Assembly: GCA_002345565.1 (NCBI GenBank)
Contig: DDVS01000002.1
Coordinates: 688,798-752,797 of the forward strand
DNA from: Flavobacteriales bacterium UBA2306
Lineage (GTDB): Bacteria; Bacteroidota; Bacteroidia; Flavobacteriales; Weeksellaceae
Direction of reading: 5' to 3'
DNA: 64,000 nt
The notes under the pieces are model-generated. The model searched no databases and had not been told where the DNA came from. It worked only from the letters and a program-made list of their open reading frames with translations. A program made the translations under genes and the position numbers. Within the stretch, counting starts at the first letter, position 1. Each line of letters begins with the position of its first letter. Shown in pieces: positions 25,151-33,460 of this stretch.

Positions 25151-26182
25151 ATGCAACCAAAACTAAAATTTCTTGACCGTTACCTTACCTTATGGATATT
25201 CCTTGCAATGGCAGTAGGTATAGGATTGGGACATTTCTTTCCGGGTATCTCAAAAATTACAGATAACCTATCCGTAGGCACTACAAATATTCCGTTGGCA
25301 ATAGGTCTGATACTGATGATGTACCCGCCATTGGCAAAAGTGGATTATTCATTATTGCCGCAAGCGTTTAAGGATAAAAAAGTAATTGGCATATCCTTAT
25401 TGCTCAATTGGGTTATCGGTACAGTATTGATGTTCGGATTAGCTGTTTTGTTTTTACGCAATGAACCCGATTATATGACAGGCTTGATACTGATAGGTTT
25501 GGCAAGATGTATCGCAATGGTAATTGTATGGAGCGATTTAGCTAAGGCAAACAGAGAATATACAGCTATGTTAGTTGCATTAAACAGTATCTTTCAGATA
25601 ATAAGTTACAGTTTTTTAGTTTGGCTATTCATCAACGTATTACCTGCAAAATTAGGATTAGCCAATTTCAATGTAAGCGTATCAATGAAAGATGTTACAG
25701 AAAGCGTATTGATATACTTAGGTATTCCTTTCTTAGCAGGTTTTCTAAGCCGTTACTTCCTTATCAAATCAAAAGGCATAGAATGGTATAACCGAAAATT
25801 TGTACCCAAAATATCGCCCATTACATTATATGCTTTATTGTTTACAATCGTATTAATGTTCAGTCTGAAAGGCGATAAAATATTAGAACTACCAATGGAT
25901 GTGGTAAAAGTAGCCATACCGTTAATCATCTATTTCGTGTTAATGTTTTTCGTCAGCTTCTTTATCAATAAATCCCTAAAAGTTCCTTACGACAAAAACG
26001 CCTCAATCGCATTTACAGCCACAGGAAACAACTTTGAATTGGCAATAGCAGTAGCGATAGCAGTTTTTGGTATTCATTCCCCACAGGCATTTGTGGGCGT
26101 AATCGGCCCACTTGTGGAAGTGCCTGTATTGATACTATTAGTACGTGCAAGTCTTTGGTTAAAGAAGAAATATTACAGTTAA
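25151..26182 (+). CDS. acr3: ACR3-family arsenite efflux transporter
   Basis: 343 residues with ten predicted membrane helices. The ACR3-specific Cys120 in G-L-A-R-C-I-A-M-V-I-V-W and Glu in G-P-L-V-E-V-P-V-L (about 324) are present; both are needed for As(OH)3 export in characterised members. It pumps arsenite out across the inner membrane using the proton gradient. Last intact gene of the ars cassette. No arsC or arsM was found in the window, so arsenate reduction must come from elsewhere. Confidence 0.95.
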   Translation: MQPKLKFLDRYLTLWIFLAMAVGIGLGHFFPGISKITDNLSVGTTNIPLAIGLILMMYPPLAKVDYSLLPQAFKDKKVIGISLLLNWVIGTVLMFGLAVLFLRNEPDYMTGLILIGLARCIAMVIVWSDLAKANREYTAMLVALNSIFQIISYSFLVWLFINVLPAKLGLANFNVSVSMKDVTESVLIYLGIPFLAGFLSRYFLIKSKGIEWYNRKFVPKISPITLYALLFTIVLMFSLKGDKILELPMDVVKVAIPLIIYFVLMFFVSFFINKSLKVPYDKNASIAFTATGNNFELAIAVAIAVFGIHSPQAFVGVIGPLVEVPVLILLVRASLWLKKKYYS

Positions 26183-26273
26183 AAACAGGAAACAGAAGTT
26201 ATGAAACGGCAATAGGATTTCAACCAATATGCTAAAAAAAACAGGGTTCAATAATTAAAATAATATCACGACT

Positions 26274-26690
26274 ATGATACGACTAATAAAGACTATACCC
26301 GTATTTCCTGTTCGAAATATTGATAAAGCAGTTATGTTTTACAAAGCCCAATTTGGTTTTGATTGCCGACATAAGGAAACAACTTTTGCAATATTAATTA
26401 GGGATGGTATAGAATTGCATTTATGGGCTTCTTGTAATAATAACTGGAAATGGAAAAATATTTTTTTATTTCTCAAACCGATTAGTAGCGGAACAGAAAG
26501 TTTTTTGGCAGGTACACACAGTTGTAGAATTGAAGTATAAAGCATTGACGAACTGTATAAAGAGCTAAAGGAAAAAAAGGTACTACATAATGAAGAAACC
26601 GAAATAGAAGTCACCTACTACGGGACAAGAGAATTTTCAACATTAGACTTACACGGAAGTTTGCTAACCTTTTACGAAAATATAGAGTAG
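26274..26690 (+). pseudogene. VOC/bleomycin-resistance-type protein, interrupted by in-frame TAA
   Basis: 139 codons with one internal stop (TAA 26538-26540). Before the stop: T-I-P-V-F-P-V-R-N-I-D-K-A-V-M-F-Y-K and I-E-L-H-L-W-A, as in bleomycin-binding VOC proteins. After it the frame goes on with S-I-D-E-L-Y-K-E-L-K and ends T-L-D-L-H-G-S-L-L-T-F-Y-E, the second half of the same fold, including the late Glu. A C-to-T or G-to-T change of CAA or GAA would explain the stop. Confidence 0.8.
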
Positions 26691-26738
26691 AAACAAACAG
26701 TCAGATAGAGTTGTTTTTCATTTTTTATATTTAAGTAA

Positions 26739-26768
26739 TTGCTTAAATAAGCAAATTTACTATATTTG
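26739..26768 (+). promoter_or_regulatory. operator and promoter of the mer-like unit
   Basis: TTGCTTAAATAAGCAA (26739-26754) is a perfect 6+6 inverted repeat. TATATTTG (26761-26768) is a perfect -7 box. The start codon is at 26773, so transcription should begin at or next to the ATG: a leaderless message with the operator over the promoter, as expected for repression by the ArsR-type protein it encodes. Confidence 0.65.
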
Positions 26769-26772
26769 CACT

Positions 26773-27147
26773 ATGGATAATACTTCGTGCATAAGACAAA
26801 AGGCAGACATTAAACAAATTAATCGCTGTAAAGAACGAGTTTCAGAACTCCACGGTTCGTTTGACTATTTGTCTAACGGACTTGAATTGGCGGGAAACAA
26901 TGTAAGGTTGAAAATTCTGTTTCTTCTTTATGAAGAAAAACGACTTTGTGTTTGTGATTTAAGCGATATTCTTGGTATGACAATTTCAGCAATTTCTCAG
27001 CACTTGCGAAAACTCAAAGACCGAAAGCTTATTGAAACCGAAAGAGAGGCACAAACCATTTTTTATTCATTGACCAAAGAGTATGAAAAAATGCTGGAAC
27101 CATTTTTTAAAGTACTCGATGATAACAAAATTTTAGAAACAATATGA
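26773..27147 (+). CDS. ArsR/SmtB-family metal-responsive repressor
   Basis: 124 residues. Winged helix with Cys59 and Cys61 (L-C-V-C-D-L) at the alpha-3 metal site and recognition helix S-A-I-S-Q-H-L-R-K-L. N-terminal Cys6 and Cys19 could complete a thiolate site, as in CadC. The stop overlaps the MerTP start (ATGA at 27144-27147). Metal: Hg, Cd or Pb most likely, given the neighbours. It replaces the usual MerR. Confidence 0.9.
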   Translation: MDNTSCIRQKADIKQINRCKERVSELHGSFDYLSNGLELAGNNVRLKILFLLYEEKRLCVCDLSDILGMTISAISQHLRKLKDRKLIETEREAQTIFYSLTKEYEKMLEPFFKVLDDNKILETI

Positions 27148-27746
27148 AAACGGACAACAAACTAATCGGGACTGGACTTTTGACAGCAATTGCAGCTTCA
27201 TTATGTTGCATTACACCTGTTTTGGCTCTCATAGCAGGAACAAGTGGACTTGCTTCAACTTTCTCTTGGCTCGAACCTTTTCGTCCATATTTTATCGGGT
27301 TAACTATTTTAGTGCTTGCTTTTGCTTGGTATCAAAAATTGAAACCGCAAAAGAAAATTGACTGCAACTGTGAAACAACTGAAAAATCAAACTTTATGAA
27401 AACAAAATCATTTTTAGGAATTATTACCGTTATGGCGGCTTTACTTTTATCATTTCCGCTTTATGCTCACATCTTTTTTCCAAAGACCGAAAGTAAAGCA
27501 ATTATTACCCAAACTTCCAAAATTCAGAAAGTTGAGTTTACAATCAAAGGGATGACTTGTTCAGGTTGTGAACACCACGTTAAAACGGAAGTTAGTAAAC
27601 TAAAAGGAATTGTGGAAGTTGTGGTTTCTTATGAGAAAGGCAATGCCATTGTTAAGTTTGACAACAAACAAACAAGTATTATAGAAATTGAAAAAGCTAT
27701 CAATTCGACAGGTTATAAATCAATAAAAAGTAAAATTATATCATAA
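27144..27746 (+). CDS. merTP: mercuric transport MerT-MerP fusion protein
   Basis: 200 residues. MerT-like helices: 8-34 with Cys21-Cys22 (S-L-C-C-I-T), 47-64, a cytosolic C-N-C pair (Cys74, Cys76), and 88-112. Then a periplasmic MerP-like HMA domain (about 128-198) with G-M-T-C-S-G-C (Cys139, Cys142). It moves Hg(II) inward for detoxification, but no merA or merB is present, so it may act in scavenging or work with a chromosomal reductase. Overlaps both neighbouring genes by 4 and 1 bases. Confidence 0.9.
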   Translation: MKTDNKLIGTGLLTAIAASLCCITPVLALIAGTSGLASTFSWLEPFRPYFIGLTILVLAFAWYQKLKPQKKIDCNCETTEKSNFMKTKSFLGIITVMAALLLSFPLYAHIFFPKTESKAIITQTSKIQKVEFTIKGMTCSGCEHHVKTEVSKLKGIVEVVVSYEKGNAIVKFDNKQTSIIEIEKAINSTGYKSIKSKIIS

Positions 27747-27952
27747 TGGAAATTAAATTACAATCAGTAATAACTTGTCCAAACTGCGGATACAAAAAAG
27801 AGGAAACAATGCCGACAGATGCTTGCCAATATTTTTATGAATGTGAAAATTGCAAGACGAGATTAAAACCATTGCAAGGCGATTGTTGTGTGTATTGCAG
27901 TTACGGGACTGTTCCTTGTCCTCCAATACAACAAGACAAAAAATGCTGTTGA
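27746..27952 (+). CDS. GDCCVxC-domain (heavy-metal-associated) protein
   Basis: 68 residues, with cysteines in C-P-N-C (11,14), C27, C-E-N-C (33,36), G-D-C-C-V-Y-C (47,48,51), C58 and a terminal C-C. The G-D-C-C-V-x-C motif defines a small family next to merT-like genes. Presumably a cytosolic thiol carrier receiving metal from MerTP. Its ATG overlaps the preceding stop. Confidence 0.9.
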   Translation: MEIKLQSVITCPNCGYKKEETMPTDACQYFYECENCKTRLKPLQGDCCVYCSYGTVPCPPIQQDKKCC

Positions 27953-28035
27953 CAAACTGGAAGCAACCTCGTCCGAGAGAATGCAGATTTCTCTGGATAT
28001 TTAATAAATAATTGGATATGTTTTGGTGAAAATAA

Positions 28036-28449
28036 ATGACAATGACTGAATTAGAAAATGTTTTACAACAAAGAAATATAAAGCCCACAGCAATGCGTTT
28101 GTTGGTAGTAGAAAAATTATTGAAACAGCAATATGCCATTAGTCATAAAGAATTGGCAGAACTGTTTGAAAATGCAGATAATGTCACTTTGTTTAGAACT
28201 TTAAAAACATTTTTAGAGCATAAACTTATTCATACCATTGATGATGGAACAGGTGTTGTAAAATATGCACTTTGCCAATCCGGTTGCAGTTGTAATCCTT
28301 CGGAGCAGCACACGCATTTCCATTGCTCACAATGCAAACGGACTTTTTGCCTTACAGATGCAGAAATACCGAGCATTAATCTTCCTCAAAATTTTAAATT
28401 AGAAGGTATCAATTTGGTTCTCAAAGGAAGGTGTGACAGATGCAATTAA
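28036..28449 (+). CDS. Fur-family regulator (Zur-like)
   Basis: 137 residues. Winged helix (1-80, with T-A-M-R-L-L-V-V-E and D-N-V-T-L-F-R-T-L) and a metal dimerisation domain with H-T-H-F-H-C-S-Q-C (92-100), C105 and C-terminal C-D-R-C (133,136), the structural zinc site. Subtype is uncertain: no typical Fur H-H-D-H stretch, so Zur or another heavy-metal sensor. A perfect palindrome follows within 16 bases. ATG 28042 is an alternative start. Confidence 0.88.
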   Translation: MTMTELENVLQQRNIKPTAMRLLVVEKLLKQQYAISHKELAELFENADNVTLFRTLKTFLEHKLIHTIDDGTGVVKYALCQSGCSCNPSEQHTHFHCSQCKRTFCLTDAEIPSINLPQNFKLEGINLVLKGRCDRCN

Positions 28450-28464
28450 AACAATCTGAAACTT

Positions 28465-28500
28465 TGCAATCCGATTGCACAAATTATTTTTCTATATTTG
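28465..28500 (+). promoter_or_regulatory. Fur-type palindrome and promoter before the DUF6660 gene
   Basis: TGCAATCCGATTGCA (28465-28479) is a perfect 7-1-7 inverted repeat, followed by TATATTTG (28493-28500). The next ATG is at 28508, so the transcript is leaderless or nearly so. The palindrome covers the expected -33 area and is a strong candidate for binding by the adjacent Fur-family protein. Confidence 0.6.
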
Positions 28501-28507
28501 TACCCTA

Positions 28508-28834
28508 ATGAAATGGTTTCTCACAATATGGACTTTTTACCTGATGGTACTCGCAGCGTTGCCTTGCAGCGATGCAAGCAATCAGTGTGAAGATACCGTT
28601 CCTAAAATTGAAACCGCCCAAGCTCACGAACATAACCAGGATAGCGACGACAATTGCAGTCCTTTTTGCTATTGCAGTTGTTGCAGTGTAAGCATCGGGT
28701 CATTCAATTTCAAGCCTTTTGAAATCAAGCAACCTAAAGTAGCTTTCTCTACAAAAAAATTCACAATCCGTGATTACAATTTAATTTCCCGCTACCAAGG
28801 AAATATCTGGAACCCACCCAAATTTACTGTTTAA
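28508..28834 (+). CDS. small exported Cys-rich protein (DUF6660-like)
   Basis: 108 residues. Signal peptide (1-22), then a Cys- and His-bearing middle (A-H-E-H-N-Q-D near 44, C-S-P-F-C-Y-C-S-C-C about 57-66) and a C-terminal part with F-K-P-F and ending I-W-N-P-P-K. It resembles the protein at 42369, which ends I-W-L-P-P-K. Likely periplasmic metal-binding; it precedes the CzcA-type pump as such proteins often do. ATG 28508 is preferred over an upstream frame start because the -7 box lies between. Confidence 0.75.
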   Translation: MKWFLTIWTFYLMVLAALPCSDASNQCEDTVPKIETAQAHEHNQDSDDNCSPFCYCSCCSVSIGSFNFKPFEIKQPKVAFSTKKFTIRDYNLISRYQGNIWNPPKFTV

Positions 28835-29086
28835 TTTTTACAGATTTTCCAAATGCTGTTGATGGCTGATGTTTAGCCTTAACTGAAGAAGCTCCTGTCA
28901 TTCATTTGCTAATGATATGTGCAATCCATTTAAGTTTTCCTGTTTGTTTCAGATAAATTCATAAAGCCTTTGCTTTTGTGATAATGGGCAAATAGTACGT
29001 TTTCCATTCTATAGACATTGATAAATCTGTTGGCTGCTTACCACAAGTGGCAAGTATATTTTTTGTAAAATATTAAACAGAAATAC
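28835..29086. other. 250-base gap before the RND pump
   Basis: No gene. The sequence has no clear TAnnTTTG box close to the GTG start at 29087 and no strong hairpin. Confidence 0.5.
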
Positions 29087-32000
29087 GTGTTAGATAATAT
29101 TATAAAATTCAGTATCAAGAACAAGCTTGTCGTTGGTATAATGACCTTGTTACTCATCATTTGGGGAGTGTGGAGCGCCACAAAACTACCCATTGATGCC
29201 GTACCCGATATTACCAATAATCAAGTGCAAATAATTACGGTTTGTCCCACATTGGCGGGACAAGAAGTAGAACAATTAGTAACTTTTCCTATTGAGCAAA
29301 GTATTGCAAATATTCCAGATTTAGAGGAAACACGGAGTATTTCGAGGTTTGGTTTGTCGGTAATTACGGTTGTATTTAAAGACAATGTAGATATTTATTT
29401 TGCCCGGCAATTAATCAATGAAAAATTAAAAGAAGCCGAAGAAAAAATCCCGAAAGGAATTGGTATACCGGAACTCGCTCCCATTAGTACAGGTTTGGGC
29501 GAAGTGTATCAATACATCATCCATCCTAAAAAAGGAAGCGAGAAAAAATACGATGCCAAAGAACTGCGTACAATGCAGGATTGGATTGTAGCCCGACAAT
29601 TATACGGAACTCCCGGAATTGCCGAAGTCAACAGTTTTGGTGGCGAGCTGAAACAATATGAAGTAGCCGTGAACCCAAACCGCCTTAGAGCAATGGGTGT
29701 AAGTGTTACTGATATTTTTACAGCATTAGAAAAAAACAATCAAAATACAGGCGGTGCCTACATTGATAAAAAACCGAATGCTTATTTCATCCGTGGAATT
29801 GGCTTGGTTACTTCCTTAGATGATGTGAAAAATATCAGTGTAAAAAATGACGGTGGCAGTATTCCCATTTTTATTAAAGATGTAGCCGATGTAAGATTTG
29901 GAAGTGCGGTAAGATATGGCGCAATGACTTACAATGGCGAAGTAGATGCAGTGGGCGGTGTGGTAATGATGCTGAAAGGCGAAAACAGTAACGAGGTTGT
30001 CAATCGTATCAAAGAAAAACTACCCATTATTCAAAAATCTTTACCCGACGATATTATCATCGAACCTTATTTAGACCGTACCGATTTGGTAGGCAGAGCA
30101 ATGAGTACCGTAGAAAAAAACCTGATAGAAGGCGCATTGATTGTCATCTTTGTATTGGTTATTTTCTTAGGAAATTTCAGAGCAGGATTGATTGTAGCTT
30201 CTGCTATTCCTTTAGCGATGCTGTTTGCTTTAGCCTTAATGAATGTGTTTGGCGTGAGTGCCAATTTAATGAGTTTGGGTGCGATAGATTTTGGTTTAAT
30301 TGTAGATGGTGCAGTAATTATTGTGGAAGCTACTTTGCATCATTTAGGGTTACGAAAATCCACACAAAAACTTACTCAACAGGAAATGGATAATGAAGTA
30401 TTTACATCCGCTTCTAAAATCCGTAGCAGTGCAGCATTTGGCGAAATCATTATCTTGATTGTTTACATTCCTATTTTAACGTTGGTAGGTGTAGAAGGGA
30501 AAATGTTCCGTCCGATGGCGCAAACAGTAGGTTTTGCAATATTTGGCGCATTGATTTTATCCCTCACTTATATCCCGATGATGTGTGCTTTGTTTTTGTC
30601 TAAAAAGCCAATGCATAAAGAAAACATTTCAGATAAAATGATGAATTGGTTGCAAAAAATGTATCAACCATTATTAGAAAAAGCCATTAAAATAAAATAT
30701 TGGTTAGTGGGAATTACCGTTGCCATATTTGCCTTTACATTATCTTTATTTGGCAGAATGGGTGGCGAATTTATACCACAATTGCAGGAAGGCGATTTTG
30801 CCTTTCACTGCATTTTGCCACAAGGAAGTTCATTAAGCCAAAGTATCGAAACATCAATGCAAGCTTCAAGAATTATCAAGCAATTTGATGAAGTAAAAAT
30901 GGTTGTAGGTAAAACCGGAGCAGCAGAAGTACCAACCGACCCAATGCCGCCCGAAGCAACCGATATGATGATTTTGCTGAAACCTCAAAGCGAATGGAAA
31001 AGTGGCAGAACTTACGATGAATTAGCCGATGCCATCAACCAAAAATTAGAAGCAATACCTGGCGTATTTTTTGAAAAAAACCAACCAATACAAATGCGTT
31101 TCAATGAATTGATGACAGGCATCAGGCAAGATGTGGCGGTAAAAATATTTGGCGAAAATTTAGATACATTGGCGCTGAATGCCGATAAAGTAAGCAAAGT
31201 TATCCAAACCGTAGAAGGCGCTAGAGCTCCGCAGGTGGAACGTGTGAGTGGATTACCACAAATTAATGTAGAATACGACCGAACTCGTTTAGCCAATTAT
31301 GGAATTAATGTAGAAGACGTAAACAACGTGGTAAGTACCGCTTTTGCAGGGAAAAGTGCAGGTGTGGTTTTCGAAAATGAAAGAAGATTTGATTTGGTTG
31401 TTCGGTTAGATAGTGTTTACAGAAGCAGTATCGAAGATGTAAATAATTTAATGATACCAACTTCTACAGGCAATCAAATTCCGTTATCGCAAGTTGCTAC
31501 GATTGATTATAAATTAGGTCCGGCGCAAATAAGTCGTGAAGCAGGAAAAAGAAGAATTGTAATCGGGTTCAACGTTGCAGGCAGAGATGTGCAAAGTGTG
31601 GTAGAAGAAATTCAGCAAAAATTGAATGCTCAGGTAAAATTACCGCCTGGATATTATTTCACGTATGGCGGTCAGTTTGAAAATCTGAAAGAAGCCAGCA
31701 ACAGATTAATGATAGCCGTTCCGATTTCTTTGTTATTGATTTTTGTATTGCTCTATTTTACGTTCCGTTCCTTCAAACAAGCAGGTTTAATATTTACCGC
31801 AATTCCGATGAGTGCGATTGGTGGCGTTTTGGCTTTAATGCTTCGTGGAATGCCTTTCAGCATCAGTGCGGGAATTGGTTTTATCGCCTTGTTTGGTGTA
31901 GCCGTTCTTAACGGAATTGTATTGATAGGCACTTTCAACCAATTGGAAAAAGAAGGAATGAAAGATATTTTCAAACGAGTAATCGAAGGGACAAAAATAA

Positions 32001-33454
32001 GACTTCGACCTGTATTGATGACCGCAACTGTTGCCAGTTTAGGATTTTTACCAATGGCATTGAGCAGCAGCGCAGGTGCAGAAGTTCAAAAACCTTTAGC
32101 AACCGTAGTAATTGGTGGTTTGTTTACGGCAACTTTCCTTACGTTGTTCGTTCTGCCATTACTCTACATCATTTTTAATTCAAAAATTAATTTAAAAAGA
32201 AAATTCAAAGTGAAACCCATTGCAACTATCATTGTATTGCTACTATCCTTGGTAGGTTTTACAGCAAATGCACAAACACAGCATTTATCAAGTGTTGATG
32301 ATGCGATAAATATTGCCCTACAAAATAATCAAAGTATTAAAGCATCTGATTTGGAAATTGAGGCGAGTAAAGTTTTGAAAAAAACAGCCGGAGAATTACC
32401 AAAACTCGATTTTAACGCACAATTGGGTCAATATAATAGTACAAAATTCGACCAGTCTTTTCAGGTCACACAAACAATTCCATTTCCTTCATTATTTGGA
32501 GCAAAAAAGCAATTGATTAATGCAGAAATAAAAGGTAAAGAAATACAGAAAAGCCTAAGTGTTTTAGAATTAAAAAATCAGGTACGAACGTATTATTATC
32601 AAATCCTGTACCTGCAACACAATCAAAAGCAATTGCAACAATTGGACAGCTTATATGGTGATTTTATTGGCATTGCAAAGCTTCGATACAAAACTGGTGA
32701 TACTAAAAAAGTGGATATAAGTACAGCAGAAGCTAAGAAAGGGGAAATCAATTTATTGTTAAAACAGAATGAAGTGTTATTAAATAATGCAGTTGCCAGT
32801 CTGAAAACATTAATGAATGCTAAAGAAGATTTTATCATTGTAGAAAATGGAATTTTTCAACCTTTACAAATCAGTAATTTGCTGGACAATGATGCAGTAG
32901 CAAATCATCCTGCAATTCAGTCCTTATATCAGGATGCAGTTATTGCAGAAAAGACCAAAAAGGTAGAACGTTCGCAAGGTTTACCCGATTTTACGATAGG
33001 TTACACAAATCAATCTTTGATAGGCTTTCAAACAGTAAATGGTGCGGAGAAATATTTCAATTCTGGTAACCGTTTTAATTCTGTAAATATTGGTGTTGCT
33101 ATTCCCATTAATTACGGTGCTACAAAGGCAAGGATAGAATCTTTGGATTATAGAAAGCAAGCAGCCGAAGCCAATGCACAACAGCAACAGAAATCGTTGG
33201 CAACACAAATACAAAATGCTTTGTTGCAATACCAGCAGGATATGAAGCAGTTCAATTATTTTCAGCAGGAAGCTTTGCCTAATGCTAAAGAAATTGTTTC
33301 AGCGGCACAATTGGGTTACAAAACAGGCGACATCGGTTATGTAGAATATCTTTTTGCTTTGCAAACCGCAACCGATATTCAGTTGAATTACCTCAAAAGC
33401 ATTCAGCAGGTCAACCAATCTGTAATCAATATTTATTCATTCATCAATCAATAA
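29087..33454 (+). CDS. CzcA/CusA heavy-metal RND pump fused to a TolC-type outer-membrane channel
   Basis: 1455 residues from a GTG start. Residues 1-about 1032 are a complete heavy-metal RND transporter (N-terminal helix, D-F-G-L-I-V-D-G-A-V-I in TM4, E-P-R-like M-G-G-E-F-I-P-Q-L-Q-E-G-D near 560). It then runs without a stop into a hydrophobic leader-like segment (1043-1062, ending T-A-N-A-Q) and a TolC family protein (1063-1455, two outer-membrane-efflux repeats). A signal-like sequence at the junction suggests the two parts may be processed. Exports divalent cations (Zn, Co, Cd or Cu) from the periplasm. Confidence 0.92.
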   Translation: MLDNIIKFSIKNKLVVGIMTLLLIIWGVWSATKLPIDAVPDITNNQVQIITVCPTLAGQEVEQLVTFPIEQSIANIPDLEETRSISRFGLSVITVVFKDNVDIYFARQLINEKLKEAEEKIPKGIGIPELAPISTGLGEVYQYIIHPKKGSEKKYDAKELRTMQDWIVARQLYGTPGIAEVNSFGGELKQYEVAVNPNRLRAMGVSVTDIFTALEKNNQNTGGAYIDKKPNAYFIRGIGLVTSLDDVKNISVKNDGGSIPIFIKDVADVRFGSAVRYGAMTYNGEVDAVGGVVMMLKGENSNEVVNRIKEKLPIIQKSLPDDIIIEPYLDRTDLVGRAMSTVEKNLIEGALIVIFVLVIFLGNFRAGLIVASAIPLAMLFALALMNVFGVSANLMSLGAIDFGLIVDGAVIIVEATLHHLGLRKSTQKLTQQEMDNEVFTSASKIRSSAAFGEIIILIVYIPILTLVGVEGKMFRPMAQTVGFAIFGALILSLTYIPMMCALFLSKKPMHKENISDKMMNWLQKMYQPLLEKAIKIKYWLVGITVAIFAFTLSLFGRMGGEFIPQLQEGDFAFHCILPQGSSLSQSIETSMQASRIIKQFDEVKMVVGKTGAAEVPTDPMPPEATDMMILLKPQSEWKSGRTYDELADAINQKLEAIPGVFFEKNQPIQMRFNELMTGIRQDVAVKIFGENLDTLALNADKVSKVIQTVEGARAPQVERVSGLPQINVEYDRTRLANYGINVEDVNNVVSTAFAGKSAGVVFENERRFDLVVRLDSVYRSSIEDVNNLMIPTSTGNQIPLSQVATIDYKLGPAQISREAGKRRIVIGFNVAGRDVQSVVEEIQQKLNAQVKLPPGYYFTYGGQFENLKEASNRLMIAVPISLLLIFVLLYFTFRSFKQAGLIFTAIPMSAIGGVLALMLRGMPFSISAGIGFIALFGVAVLNGIVLIGTFNQLEKEGMKDIFKRVIEGTKIRLRPVLMTATVASLGFLPMALSSSAGAEVQKPLATVVIGGLFTATFLTLFVLPLLYIIFNSKINLKRKFKVKPIATIIVLLLSLVGFTANAQTQHLSSVDDAINIALQNNQSIKASDLEIEASKVLKKTAGELPKLDFNAQLGQYNSTKFDQSFQVTQTIPFPSLFGAKKQLINAEIKGKEIQKSLSVLELKNQVRTYYYQILYLQHNQKQLQQLDSLYGDFIGIAKLRYKTGDTKKVDISTAEAKKGEINLLLKQNEVLLNNAVASLKTLMNAKEDFIIVENGIFQPLQISNLLDNDAVANHPAIQSLYQDAVIAEKTKKVERSQGLPDFTIGYTNQSLIGFQTVNGAEKYFNSGNRFNSVNIGVAIPINYGATKARIESLDYRKQAAEANAQQQQKSLATQIQNALLQYQQDMKQFNYFQQEALPNAKEIVSAAQLGYKTGDIGYVEYLFALQTATDIQLNYLKSIQQVNQSVINIYSFINQ

Positions 33455-33460
33455 GTACAA

